Part shown: positions 1-8,249 of the stretch, one piece after another
Numbering within the stretch: the stretch's first letter is position 1
Layout of the letters: each line of letters begins with the position of its first letter
Source: Streptomyces goshikiensis
Lineage (GTDB): Bacteria; Actinomycetota; Actinomycetes; Streptomycetales; Streptomycetaceae
Direction: 5' to 3'
Assembly (NCBI RefSeq): GCF_014650555.1
Contig: NZ_BMVE01000002.1
Coordinates: 558,001 to 622,000 of the forward strand
DNA: 64,000 nt
The notes under the pieces: model-generated
Databases searched by the model: none
Seen by the model: only the letters and a program-made list of their open reading frames with translations
Told to the model about the DNA's origin: nothing
Made by a program: the position numbers and the translations under genes

Positions 1-640
1 TGATCTTCGGCGCGCCCAGCGCGGTGCGCAGCGCCTCCAGGTCCCGGGCGGCGGAGACCGTGCCGATGTACGGGAGGACGTCCGCGTGCTTGCTCCGGCA
101 GGACTCGGTGAAGGCCTTGACCCGGTTCAGGTTGGCCTCCTCGGTCTGCGGGTCACGCGGCACGGAATCCGGCCGTACGGGGGCGAAGTGGCCCGCGCCG
201 CAGTCCAGGACGGGCTCGCTCTTGCCGACGCCCCGCGGGTCGAAGCCGATCACGTCGAACTGGGCGGCGACGTCCTTCGGCAGCGTCGCGGCGATGTACC
301 CGGCGAGGCCGCGCCCGCTGCCGCCCGGGCCGCCGGGGTTGACCAGCAGCGGCCCCTGCGAGGTGGCGGCGGTGTGCGGGACGCGGGTCAGGGCGAGGGT
401 GATCTGCCGCCCGCCCGGCCGGTCGTGGTCGAGCGGGACCTTGAGGGAGGCGCACTGGAGGGTGGGGTAGCGGGGAGTCGAGCAGCCCGTCCAGCTGACC
501 GGGGCGGCCTTCGGGCCCGGCGGGGCGGCGGCGGCCGTGACGGTGGCCGGGCTCGCCAGGGTCGCGGCGACGGTGGCGACCGAGACCGACACGAGGACGG
601 CTGCGCGCTTGGTGACGGGGCGGTTCGTGGAGCGGAGCAT
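1..640 (-). CDS. Secreted S33-family (tripeptidyl aminopeptidase-like) alpha/beta hydrolase, C-terminus outside window
   Basis: Reading leftward from an ATG at 640 gives about 213 residues before the window edge. The start has a good ribosome site (GGGAGG, 5 nt upstream). The N-terminus is a Sec-type signal: basic MLRSTNRPVTKR, then an Ala/Val-rich core ending near ATVTAAAA. The mature part begins with a W-x-GC segment, then the oxyanion-hole motif NPGGPGGSG and DPRGVGKS, both typical of Streptomyces tripeptidyl aminopeptidase and SlpD/SlpE-type exported peptidases. The nucleophile elbow and the rest of the triad lie beyond the edge, so activity cannot be judged. It probably trims peptides from the N-terminus outside the cell. 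Family assignment is firm; substrate is inferred. Confidence 0.85.
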   Translation of the reverse strand, partial: MLRSTNRPVTKRAAVLVSVSVATVAATLASPATVTAAAAPPGPKAAPVSWTGCSTPRYPTLQCASLKVPLDHDRPGGRQITLALTRVPHTAATSQGPLLVNPGGPGGSGRGLAGYIAATLPKDVAAQFDVIGFDPRGVGKSEPVLDCGAGHFAPVRPDSVPRDPQTEEANLNRVKAFTESCRSKHADVLPYIGTVSAARDLEALRTALGAPKI

Positions 641-753
641 GAGGGCCTCCCAGCCGAAGGTTCTGGGCGGAATCGTCCCGGAACCGGCGCCGCGAAGGCG
701 GGATTGCGCCTCCTATTGGCCCGATGTGATGACCCGTCCCCCGCCGGCCGCGG

Positions 754-1788
754 TCACAGGAGGGTGAGCTGGGTCGGCCCGGCGGGCGCTGCCCCGGCCG
801 GGCGCTCGGGGACGAGGGCGCGGCGGGAGGCGCCGCGCCGGGACGGCCCGATGCCGAATTCGGCCGCGAGTTCGTGGACTTGGCGGGTGATCTGCCGCTG
901 GTACCAGGTGGGCGCGTAGGAGCCGCCCGCGTACATCCGCTCGTACCGCTCCACCAGGTGCGGGTGGTGGCTGCCCAGCCAGGCCGTGAACCACTCCCGC
1001 GCCCCGGGCCGCAGATGGAGTACCAGGGGTGTCACGGAGGTCGCGCCGGACTCGGCGACCGCCCGGACGGTGGCCCGCAGCTGCTCCGGCGCGTCCCCGA
1101 GGAAGGGAATGACGGGGGCCATCAGCACCCCGCACTCGATCCCGGCGTCGGTGAGGGTCCGTACGGCGTTCAGCCGGCTCGCGGGGGAGGGCGTACCGGG
1201 CTCGACGGTCCGCCACAGGGCGGTGTCGGTGAAGCCGACGGAGACCGAGACGCCGATGTCGGTGACCTCGGCGGCCTGCCGCAGGAGGGGGAGGTCGCGC
1301 AGGATCAGCGTGCCCTTGGTGAGGATGGAGAAGGGGTTGGCGCGGTCGCGCAGCGCCTCGATGATCCCGGGCATCAGCCGGTAGCGGCCCTCGGCGCGCT
1401 GGTAGCAGTCGACGTTGGTGCCCATGGCGATGTGCGCGCCGCTCCAGCGGGGCGCGCCGAGCTCCTTGCGCAGCAGCTCGGGGGCGTTGGTCTTGACGAC
1501 GATCTGGGAGTCGAAGCCGATGCCGGTGTCGAGGTCGAGGTAGCCGTGCGTCTTGCGGGCGAAGCAGTACACGCAGGCGTGGCTGCACCCCCGGTACGGG
1601 TTCACCGTCCATTCGAACGGCATCCGCGAGGCGCCGGGCACCCGGTTCAGGGCGGAGCGGGCCCGGACCTCGTGGAAGGTGATGCCGCGGAACTCGGGAG
1701 TGTCGAAGGTGCGGGTGACGACGGACCCGGCCCCGAAGAGCGCTCCCGTCCTCTCCTCGGTCCCGTCGGTCAGATTGTCCCAGCGCAT
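754..1788 (-). CDS. Rv2578c-family radical SAM protein, SOS-regulated
   Basis: 344 residues from the ATG at 1788, which has a GGGAGG ribosome site 5 nt upstream; the frame stays open further upstream, but that stretch covers the promoter. The radical SAM cluster motif is GCSHACVYCFAR (three Cys binding the 4Fe-4S cluster), preceded by VNPYRGCSH as in the SPL-like/Rv2578c family. The C-terminal part carries the GxYAPTWYQRQI segment of this family. The reaction is unknown; the resemblance to spore-photoproduct-lyase-type proteins and the LexA box immediately upstream suggest a DNA-damage role. It is transcribed alone, divergent from the SRPBCC gene. Confidence 0.9.
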   Translation of the reverse strand: MRWDNLTDGTEERTGALFGAGSVVTRTFDTPEFRGITFHEVRARSALNRVPGASRMPFEWTVNPYRGCSHACVYCFARKTHGYLDLDTGIGFDSQIVVKTNAPELLRKELGAPRWSGAHIAMGTNVDCYQRAEGRYRLMPGIIEALRDRANPFSILTKGTLILRDLPLLRQAAEVTDIGVSVSVGFTDTALWRTVEPGTPSPASRLNAVRTLTDAGIECGVLMAPVIPFLGDAPEQLRATVRAVAESGATSVTPLVLHLRPGAREWFTAWLGSHHPHLVERYERMYAGGSYAPTWYQRQITRQVHELAAEFGIGPSRRGASRRALVPERPAGAAPAGPTQLTLL

Positions 1789-1815
1789 GAGCGCCTCCCT
1801 CGGTAGCTCCGACCG

Positions 1816-1821
1816 AGAATA
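1816..1821 (-). promoter_or_regulatory. -10 box of the radical SAM gene
   Basis: TATTCT on the minus strand fits the TANNNT -10 consensus. It directly abuts the LexA box, which therefore occupies the spacer of the promoter. The expected transcript has a leader of roughly 20 nt before the ATG at 1788. Confidence 0.6.
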
Positions 1822-1833
1822 GAACAAACGTTC
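1822..1833. promoter_or_regulatory. SOS (LexA) box GAAC-AAAC-GTTC
   Basis: A perfect GAAC-N4-GTTC, the LexA operator of Gram-positive bacteria and actinomycetes. It lies 34 nt upstream of the radical SAM start and overlaps the promoter spacer, where bound LexA would block transcription. The Mycobacterium tuberculosis orthologue family (Rv2578c) is a known member of the LexA regulon. Confidence 0.85.
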
Positions 1834-1957
1834 CCATGATCGTGCGGCGGCCGCCGCACGCCGCGTCAGGTCCCGCGTGTGACCCGGATTTGGGCGCCCG
1901 CCCCGGAGGTGGTTGGCTTGCGGCCGACGAGCGAGAACAACTGCTGGAGGAACAGCC

Positions 1958-2401
1958 ATGGCGCAGGTCGAGGCCACCACGGAGCGGATCATCGCGGCCG
2001 ACGCGGAGACGGTGTTCGACGCGCTCGCGGACTACGCCGGGACCCGGGGGAAGCTGCTCCCCGAGCACTTCAGCGAGTACGAGGTGCGCGAGGGCGGCGA
2101 CGGCGAGGGCACCCTCGTCCACTGGAAGCTCCAGGCCACCAGCAAGCGCGTCCGCGACTGCCTGCTGGAGGTCACCGAGCCCACCGACGGCCAGCTGGTG
2201 GAGAAGGACCGCAACTCCTCGATGGTCACCACCTGGGTCGTCACCCCGGCTGGCGAGGGCAAGTCCAAGGCCGTGGTCACCACCGTGTGGAACGGCGCCG
2301 GCGGCATCGGTGGCTTCTTCGAGCGCACCTTCGCGCCCAAGGGCCTCGGCCGGATCTACGACACGCTGCTGGCCAACCTGGCCACCGAAGTCGAGGCCTG
2401 A
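1958..2401 (+). CDS. SRPBCC-family (START/polyketide cyclase-like) protein
   Basis: 147 residues. The ATG at 1958 is preceded by GGAGG with 7 nt spacing; an in-frame upstream extension has no such support. The N-terminus (VEATTERIIAADAETVFDALADYAG) and the helix-grip pattern of alternating strands ending in a long C-terminal helix (RIYDTLLANLATEVEA) mark the SRPBCC fold, which makes a deep hydrophobic pocket for lipids or other ligands. No catalytic residues stand out. Cytoplasmic, probably monocistronic, divergent from the SOS-controlled radical SAM gene and sharing a 169-bp intergenic region with it. The ligand is unknown. Confidence 0.8.
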   Translation: MAQVEATTERIIAADAETVFDALADYAGTRGKLLPEHFSEYEVREGGDGEGTLVHWKLQATSKRVRDCLLEVTEPTDGQLVEKDRNSSMVTTWVVTPAGEGKSKAVVTTVWNGAGGIGGFFERTFAPKGLGRIYDTLLANLATEVEA

Positions 2402-2567
2402 CCGAGCCCGTCCCGGCCCCGTCCCGGCCCCGCCCTGCGACCGACCCAGCGCCGGGGCGGTGACGGCACCGGGCCGGCTCACCGGATCGGGTGGACTTCC
2501 CGGCCGGGCCGCCGAGCCGCCGGGCCGCCGGACGGCGTGGGCCCGCGACGTCCGCCCGGGCAGCACC

Positions 2568-2573
2568 TAGGGT
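2568..2573 (+). promoter_or_regulatory. Probable -10 box for the three-peptidase operon
   Basis: TAGGGT fits TANNNT and lies 68 nt before the ATG at 2642, giving a leader of about 60 nt. No convincing -35 hexamer is visible 17-18 nt upstream. Confidence 0.45.
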
Positions 2574-2641
2574 GGGGATCTGCGTGGACGGCACCCGTCC
2601 GTGTCGTCCGCGCCGTGCGCAGCCGACCGCCTGGGGGCCCG

Positions 2642-3475
2642 ATGAAGATCCTCATCTCCGCCGACATGGAAGGCGCCACGGGCGTCACCTGGCCCGAGGA
2701 CGTGATCCCCGGAGCCTCCCAGTGGGAGCGCTGCCGGGGTCTGTTCACCTCCGACGTGAACGCCGCCGTCCTCGGCTTCTTCGACGGCGGCGCCGACGAG
2801 GTCCTCATCAACGAAGCGCACTGGACCATGCGCAACCTGCTGCTGGAGAAACTGGACGCGCGGGCGGAGCTGCTCACCGGCCGCCACAAGACCCTCTCCA
2901 TGGTCGAGGGCGTCCAGCACGGTGACGTCGACGGCGTCGCCTTCGTCGGCTACCACACCGGCGCCGGCACCGAGGGCGTCTTCGCCCACACCTACCTCGC
3001 CAACTCCATCACCGGGGTCTGGGTCAACGGGGTCCGGGCGAGCGAGGGCCTGCTCAACGCCCATGTCGTCGCCGAGTACGGCGTTCCGGTCGTCCTGGTC
3101 ACCGGCGACGACATGACCTGCATGGACGCCGCCGGCTACGCCCCGGAGGCGGTGACCGTCGCCGTCAAGGACCACGTCTCGCGCTACGCGGCCGTCTGCC
3201 GCACCCCCGCCCGCACGGCCGCCGACATCCGGGCCGCCGCCCAGCAGGCCGCCGCGCTGGCGGTCCGTCACGAACCCCTGTACGCGGGCCCGTTCACCGT
3301 CGAGGTCGAGTTCGACGCCGAGCACCTGACGCTGGCCGCGACCGTGGTCCCCGGCGTCGAACGCAGCGGGGAACGCCGGGTCGCGTACACCAGCGAGACG
3401 ATGTACGAGGGGATCCGGGCCTTCAAGGCGGTCACGGCGGTCGTCTCGAACGCCGTGGAGGAGCAATATGGATGA
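2642..3475 (+). CDS. M55 family D-aminopeptidase (DppA-like)
   Basis: 277 residues, the size of Bacillus subtilis DppA. It starts MKILISADMEG, so the SxDxEG zinc motif puts Asp8 and Glu10 exactly where DppA has them; His60 (EAHW), His105 (GYH) and Glu135 (SEG) supply the remaining ligand positions within one or two residues of DppA numbering. M55 enzymes remove D-amino acids, classically D-Ala, from the N-terminus of peptides. It is the first gene of a coupled operon: its stop lies inside the start region of the M20 gene. A role in recycling D-amino-acid-containing (for example wall-derived) peptides is inferred from family and context. Confidence 0.92.
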   Translation: MKILISADMEGATGVTWPEDVIPGASQWERCRGLFTSDVNAAVLGFFDGGADEVLINEAHWTMRNLLLEKLDARAELLTGRHKTLSMVEGVQHGDVDGVAFVGYHTGAGTEGVFAHTYLANSITGVWVNGVRASEGLLNAHVVAEYGVPVVLVTGDDMTCMDAAGYAPEAVTVAVKDHVSRYAAVCRTPARTAADIRAAAQQAAALAVRHEPLYAGPFTVEVEFDAEHLTLAATVVPGVERSGERRVAYTSETMYEGIRAFKAVTAVVSNAVEEQYG

Positions 3476-4823
3476 CATGCACCCAACGGATGGCTCCGCC
3501 GGCGCCGCACTCGACGCGGCGGCGTTCGACGAGGCGGTCGAGTTCACCTCCGGGCTGATCCGGATCGACACGACCAACCGGGGCGGCGGCGACTGCCGGG
3601 AGCGGCCCGCCGCCGAGTACGTCGCCGAGCGGCTCGCCGGCGCCGGGCTGGAACCGGTCCTCCTGGAGCGCACCCCGGGCCGCACCAACGTGGTGGCGCG
3701 CATCGAGGGCACCGACCCCGCCGCCGAGGCCCTCCTCGTCCACGGCCACCTCGACGTGGTGCCCGCCGACGCCTCCGAATGGAGCGTGCACCCCTTCTCC
3801 GGGGAGGTCCGGGACGGGGTGGTCTGGGGCCGCGGGGCCGTGGACATGAAGAACATGGACGCGATGGTGCTGGCCGTCGTACGGGCCTGGGCCCGTCGGG
3901 GCGTACGGCCGCGCCGGGACGTCGTGATCGCCTACACCGCCGACGAGGAGGACAGCGCGGTCGACGGCTCGGGCTTCCTCGCCGACCGGCACGCGCACCT
4001 CTTCGAGGGCTGTACGGAGGGCCTCGGCGAATCCGGCGCCTTCACCCTGCACACCGCCCCGGGCCAGGCCCTCTACCCCATCGCCGCCGGTGAACGCGGC
4101 ACCGCCTGGCTGAAGCTGACCGCGCGCGGCACCGTCGGGCACGGCTCCAAGCCCAACCGGGCCAACGCCGTCACCCGGCTCGCCGCCGCCGTGTCCCGGA
4201 TCGGCGCGTACGAGTGGCCGGTGCGGCTCACCGGCACCGTCGCCGCCTGCATCACCGAACTCGCCGCCCAGCAGGGCCTGTCGGTCGACCCGCGCGCGCG
4301 GGACTTCGACCTCGACGGGCTCCTCGACAAGCTCGGACCGGCCGCCGCCCTGGCCGAGGCGACACTGCGCAACAGCGCCAACCCGACGATGCTCAGCGCC
4401 GGTTACAAGCTCAACGTGATCCCCGGGGAGGCCACCGCCTACGTGGACGGCCGGATGCTGCCGGGCGGCGAGGCCGAGTTCATCGCCGCCCTCGACGAGC
4501 TCACCGGCCCCGACGTGCGCTGGGAGTTCCACCACCGGGAGGTGCCCCTCGAAGCCCCGGTGGACGGGCGGACGTACGCGGTCCTGCGCGAGTCGGTGGA
4601 GCGCTTCGACCCCGGGGCGCGCGTGGTGCCGTTCTGCATGGCGGGCGGCACCGACGCCAAGCAGTTCTCCCGCCTCGGGATCACCGGCTACGGCTTCTCG
4701 CCGCTCAGGCTGCCGCCCGGCTTCGACTACTGGTCCCTCTTCCACGGCGTGGACGAGCGGGTCCCGGTGGACGCCCTGCACTTCGGCGTCCGCGTCCTCG
4801 ACCACGCGCTGCGGACCCTGTGA
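3468..4823 (+). CDS. M20 family metallopeptidase/deacylase
   Basis: 451 residues. The ATG at 3468 overlaps the DppA-like stop by 8 nt and has GGAGGAG 5 nt upstream; a second Met follows three codons later. M20 metal-centre motifs are present in order: VHGHLDVVP (first His and Asp, about residues 91-95), GRGAVDMKNMD (bridging Asp), TADEEDSA (general-base and metal Glu), then GGTDAKQF and a late LFHGVDERVP His. The family includes ArgE, DapE and dipeptidases, and sequence alone does not fix the substrate. Position between two peptidases suggests dipeptide or acyl-amino-acid cleavage in the cytoplasm. Confidence 0.9.
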   Translation: MDDMHPTDGSAGAALDAAAFDEAVEFTSGLIRIDTTNRGGGDCRERPAAEYVAERLAGAGLEPVLLERTPGRTNVVARIEGTDPAAEALLVHGHLDVVPADASEWSVHPFSGEVRDGVVWGRGAVDMKNMDAMVLAVVRAWARRGVRPRRDVVIAYTADEEDSAVDGSGFLADRHAHLFEGCTEGLGESGAFTLHTAPGQALYPIAAGERGTAWLKLTARGTVGHGSKPNRANAVTRLAAAVSRIGAYEWPVRLTGTVAACITELAAQQGLSVDPRARDFDLDGLLDKLGPAAALAEATLRNSANPTMLSAGYKLNVIPGEATAYVDGRMLPGGEAEFIAALDELTGPDVRWEFHHREVPLEAPVDGRTYAVLRESVERFDPGARVVPFCMAGGTDAKQFSRLGITGYGFSPLRLPPGFDYWSLFHGVDERVPVDALHFGVRVLDHALRTL

Positions 4824-6859
4824 TGGCCCAGCCGGCCGGCGCCGCGGCGACCACGCGGCCCTACGGGACCTGGCCCTCGCCCATCGACGCCGGACTCGCC
4901 GCCTCCCTCGACGGACGCCCCGAGTACCTCGGCGCGGTCGGCGCCGAGCTGTGGTGGACCGAGCCCCGCCCGCAGGAGTCCGGGCGCCGCACCCTGGTGC
5001 GCCGGCCGGCCGGCGGTGGCCCCGGGGCCTCGGTGCTGCCCGCGCCGTGGAACGTGCGCAGCCGGGTCACCGAGTACGGCGGCCTGCCCTGGGCCGGGGC
5101 CCCGCGGGCCGAAGGGGGCCCGCTGCTGGTCTTCGTCCACTTCGCCGACCAGCGGCTGTACGCGTACGAGCCGGATGCTCCCGGGGGCGCCGGGCCGCGC
5201 CCGCTGACCCCGCTCTCCGCCGTCGGCGGCGGGCTGCGCTGGGCCGACCCGGTGCTGCGGGGCGAGGAGGTCTGGTGCGTGCTGGAGGAGTTCACCGGGC
5301 CCGCGCCGACCGATGTGCGCCGGGTGCTCGCCGCCGTGCCGCTGGACGGGTCGGCGGCCGAGGCGCGCTCCCTCGTACGGGAGCTGACGGACGACCGGCA
5401 CCGGTTCAGCACCGGCCCCCGGCTGTCCCCGGACGGCCGGTACGCGGCCCGGCTGGTGTGGGACCACCCCCGGATGCCGTGGGAGGGCACCGAAGTGCTG
5501 CTCGCCGAGGTCACCGCGGCCGGGGAGCTCGGCCCGGCCCGTACCGTGCTCGGCGGCCCCGAGGAGGCGGTGGCCCAGGTGGAGTGGGCGCCCGACGGGA
5601 CCCTCCTCGCGGTGAGCGACCGCGGCGGCTGGTGGAACCCGTACCGGGTGGACCCGGCGGCCGGCGGGGCGGTCAACCTGTGCCCCCGGGAAGAGGAGTT
5701 CGGCGGCGCGCTGTGGAAGCCGGGGCTGCGCTGGCTGGCGCCGCTGCCCGACGGGCTGATCGCCGTCCTGCACGGGCAGGGCTCCGCGGTGCTCGGCGTG
5801 CTCGACCCGGAGAGCGGCGACCTGGTGGACGCCGCCGGGCCGTGGACGGCCTGGCAGCCCACCCTGGCCGTCAGCGGGACTCGGGTGTACGGGGTGGCCG
5901 CCAGCCCGCGCAGCGGCTACGAGGTGGTGGAGCTGGACACCGGGACGGGCCACGCCCGGGTCGTCGGCGCCCCGGCCGCCGACCCCGTGGACCCGGCCCA
6001 CTACCCGGAGCCGCAGAGCCGCACCTTCCTCGGCCCCGGCGGCCGGGAGGTGCACGCCCACGTCTACCCGCCGCACCACCCCGCGGTACGGGCCCCGGCG
6101 GACGAACTGCCCCCGTACGTGGTGTGGGCGCACGGCGGTCCCACCGATCACGTACCGCCCGTACTGGACCTGCAGATCGCCTACTTCACCTCGCGCGGCA
6201 TCGGCGTGGTCGAGGTGAACTACGGCGGCTCGACGGGCTACGGGCGCGCCTACCGCGAGCGGCTGCGCGAGCAGTGGGGCGTCGTGGACGTGGAGGACTG
6301 CGCGGCCGTCGCCCGCGCGCTGGCCGCCGAGGGGACGGCGGACCCGGCCCGGCTCGCGATCCGCGGCGGCAGCGCGGGCGGCTGGACGGCGGCGGCCTCG
6401 CTGGCCGCCACCGACGTGTACGCCTGCGGGACGATCAGCTACCCGGTGCTGGACCTGATCGCCTTCGCCGAGGAGACCCACGACCTGGAGTCCCGCTACA
6501 TCGACAGCCTGGCCGGTCCGCCGCAGACCCTGGCCGTGCGCGGCCGCGAGCGCTCCCCGGTGGCCCGCGCCGACCGGATCACCGCGCCGTTCGTCCTGCT
6601 CCAGGGGCTGGAGGACCCGATCTGCCCGCCCGCCCAGGCGGAGCGGCTGCTCGCGGCGCTGCGCGGCCGCTCGGTCCCGCACGCGTACCTCACCTTCGAG
6701 GGCGAGGGCCACGGCTTCCGGCGCGCGGAGACCATGGTCCGGGCGCTGGAGGCGGAACTCTCGCTGTACGCGCAGGTGTTCGGGATCGAGCGGCCCGACG
6801 TGCCGAGGCTCGGGCTGTCCCCGGAGCCTCGACCGCGCGACCCGCTCCGCTACCGCTAG
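4823..6859 (+). CDS. S9 family prolyl oligopeptidase-type serine peptidase
   Basis: 678 residues. The ATG at 4823 shares TGATG with the stop of the M20 gene, so translation is almost certainly coupled; an in-frame extension back to 4214 only overlaps the M20 gene. The first 400 or so residues form the beta-propeller that gates the active site. The C-terminal alpha/beta hydrolase domain has the nucleophile elbow GGSAGG, the Asp in GLEDPICPP and the His in GEGHGFRR. No signal peptide, so cytoplasmic. It ends with a 4-nt overlap (CTAG) with the opposing gene. S9 enzymes act on short peptides, consistent with the end of a peptide-degrading pathway. Confidence 0.93.
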   Translation: MAQPAGAAATTRPYGTWPSPIDAGLAASLDGRPEYLGAVGAELWWTEPRPQESGRRTLVRRPAGGGPGASVLPAPWNVRSRVTEYGGLPWAGAPRAEGGPLLVFVHFADQRLYAYEPDAPGGAGPRPLTPLSAVGGGLRWADPVLRGEEVWCVLEEFTGPAPTDVRRVLAAVPLDGSAAEARSLVRELTDDRHRFSTGPRLSPDGRYAARLVWDHPRMPWEGTEVLLAEVTAAGELGPARTVLGGPEEAVAQVEWAPDGTLLAVSDRGGWWNPYRVDPAAGGAVNLCPREEEFGGALWKPGLRWLAPLPDGLIAVLHGQGSAVLGVLDPESGDLVDAAGPWTAWQPTLAVSGTRVYGVAASPRSGYEVVELDTGTGHARVVGAPAADPVDPAHYPEPQSRTFLGPGGREVHAHVYPPHHPAVRAPADELPPYVVWAHGGPTDHVPPVLDLQIAYFTSRGIGVVEVNYGGSTGYGRAYRERLREQWGVVDVEDCAAVARALAAEGTADPARLAIRGGSAGGWTAAASLAATDVYACGTISYPVLDLIAFAEETHDLESRYIDSLAGPPQTLAVRGRERSPVARADRITAPFVLLQGLEDPICPPAQAERLLAALRGRSVPHAYLTFEGEGHGFRRAETMVRALEAELSLYAQVFGIERPDVPRLGLSPEPRPRDPLRYR

Positions 6860-7563
6860 GCCCCGTGCAGCCACACCCGGAGCGGGCCGATCGGGGCGAA
6901 GCCGTGGCGGGTGGCGGTGGCCAGGTCGTCGCCGGACTCGTAGCCGACGAGCGGCAGGCCGGGCCAGAGGGCGGCGAGCGCCGAGAGCGCGCCCGTCCAG
7001 GCCTCGTCGGGCGGGGTGCCGGGGGCGGAGAACACGTTGGAGATCCCGACGACCGGGCCGGTGCGGTTCGCGGCGGCCCCGGCGAGGATGCGGCCGTCGG
7101 CGTCCCGGCCGGCGAGGAAGGCGAACTCCGGCGCCAGCAGGCCGGGATGGAAGAGCCCGGTGCTCTCCTCGCCGTCCCAGGCCCGCTCCCACGCGACCAG
7201 CTCCTCGGCGGCGGTGACGCGGGTCCAGCGCAGGGACGGCGCCGCGGCCGGCGGCGGGGCGGGGGCGCGGTGGATCCACTGGGCCTCGAACAGGACCCCG
7301 AACCCCGCCGGGCCGAGGTCGAGCGCGGCGAAGCTGTCCTTGACCGAGCAGCCGGGCCCGGCGGTGTCCACCGCGGCGAGCAGGGCCGCGGCCGGGGCGT
7401 TGCGGGTGAGGGTGACGGCGTCCGGGTAGTACGGCGGGGTGCGGCGCGCGCTGGCCCAGGCGGTCTCGGTGAATCCGCCTTCGCGGGTGACCGCCGCGCA
7501 CCATTCGGCGTTGTTGCGTGCCGCCGATCGCAGCAGTTCTTCGGTGTCCGGGGTGATGATCAC
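6856..7563 (-). CDS. GNAT-like hypothetical protein
   Basis: 235 residues if started at the GTG at 7563; an ATG at 7605 is also in frame but would overlap the start of the divergent acetyltransferase and its -10 box, so the shorter form is preferred. The C-terminal half (FAFLAGRDADGRILAGAAANRTGPVVGISNVFSA, then LVGYESGDDLATATRHGFAPIGPLRVWLHG) has the look of a degenerate GNAT fold: a beta-strand pair, an asparagine-rich turn, and the closing G-F-x-x-I-G-x-L-x-V-W strand found in acetyltransferases. The acetyl-CoA pyrophosphate loop is not obvious. Function unknown. Promoter space toward the neighbour is only about 35 bp. Confidence 0.7.
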   Translation of the reverse strand: MIITPDTEELLRSAARNNAEWCAAVTREGGFTETAWASARRTPPYYPDAVTLTRNAPAAALLAAVDTAGPGCSVKDSFAALDLGPAGFGVLFEAQWIHRAPAPPPAAAPSLRWTRVTAAEELVAWERAWDGEESTGLFHPGLLAPEFAFLAGRDADGRILAGAAANRTGPVVGISNVFSAPGTPPDEAWTGALSALAALWPGLPLVGYESGDDLATATRHGFAPIGPLRVWLHGA

Positions 7564-7586
7564 ATGGGGGAGCCTGTCATACGCCC

Positions 7587-7592
7587 TAGCCT
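7587..7592 (+). promoter_or_regulatory. -10 box, leaderless start of the GNAT gene
   Basis: TAGCCT followed by exactly 6 nt and the ATG at 7599. This spacing places transcription initiation at the A of the start codon. No ribosome site precedes the ATG, which agrees with a leaderless mRNA. Confidence 0.65.
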
Positions 7593-7598
7593 GGGGCG

Positions 7599-8213
7599 AT
7601 GTCATATGTCAGCTACCTCACGGAAGGCGAGCGGGTCGGGCTGCGCCCCTTCCGGCTCGCCGACGGCCCCGAGTTCGCCACGCACGCGCACGAGAGCCGG
7701 AACCTGCACCGCCCGTGGCTGTTCCCGCCCACCACCACCGGGGAGTACGAGTCCTACGCGACCCGGCTGATCGAGGACGGGGCCCGGGCCGGTTTCCTGG
7801 TCTGCGAGCTGGCCACCGGCGCCATCGCCGGGTTCGTCAACGTCAACAACATCGTGCACGGGGCCTTCCAGTGCGGGGCGCTCGGCTACGGTGCCTTCGC
7901 GCACGCGGCGGGCCGCGGGCTGTTCCGCGAGGCGCTGGGGCTGGTGCTCGGCCACGCGTTCGCCCCGGCGGCCGACGGCGGCCTCGGGCTGCACCGCCTG
8001 GAGGCCAACGTCCAGCCGGGCAACACGGCGTCCATCGCCCTGGTCCGCGGCCGGGGCTTCCGGCTGGAAGGCCTCTCGCCGGACTTCCTGTACATCGACG
8101 GAGCCTGGCGCGACCACGAACGATGGGCGATCACCGCAGAGATGGCCGGTCCCGGAGCGCCGATCGCGCAGGGCTCGGCCGGGGCCAGGGCTTTGCGCAA
8201 TCCTGACCGGTGA
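7599..8213 (+). CDS. GNAT family N-acetyltransferase (RimJ/RimL type)
   Basis: 204 residues. The N-terminus (ERVGLRPFRLADGPEFATHAHESRNLHRPW) is the standard opening of RimJ/RimL-type protein-alanine acetyltransferases. The middle strand pair (FLVCELATGAIAGFVNVNNIV) precedes the region binding acetyl-CoA, and the LEANVQPGNTASIALVRGRGFRLEG segment is the conserved late helix-strand of the family. It acetylates an amino group using acetyl-CoA; the target, protein or small molecule, cannot be told. Expressed from a leaderless promoter, followed by the DUF5107 gene 36 nt downstream on the same strand, so the two may be co-transcribed. Confidence 0.88.
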   Translation: MSYVSYLTEGERVGLRPFRLADGPEFATHAHESRNLHRPWLFPPTTTGEYESYATRLIEDGARAGFLVCELATGAIAGFVNVNNIVHGAFQCGALGYGAFAHAAGRGLFREALGLVLGHAFAPAADGGLGLHRLEANVQPGNTASIALVRGRGFRLEGLSPDFLYIDGAWRDHERWAITAEMAGPGAPIAQGSAGARALRNPDR

Positions 8214-8249
8214 TGATCCGCGGAACCCCTGTGCAGCGACCGGTACGGC

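Noticed and set aside
713..2566. Very long minus-strand open frame over the radical SAM and SRPBCC genes
   Set aside because: Its composition is Arg/Gly/Pro-rich with no recognisable domain and it overlaps two well-supported genes; it is an antisense shadow caused by high GC.
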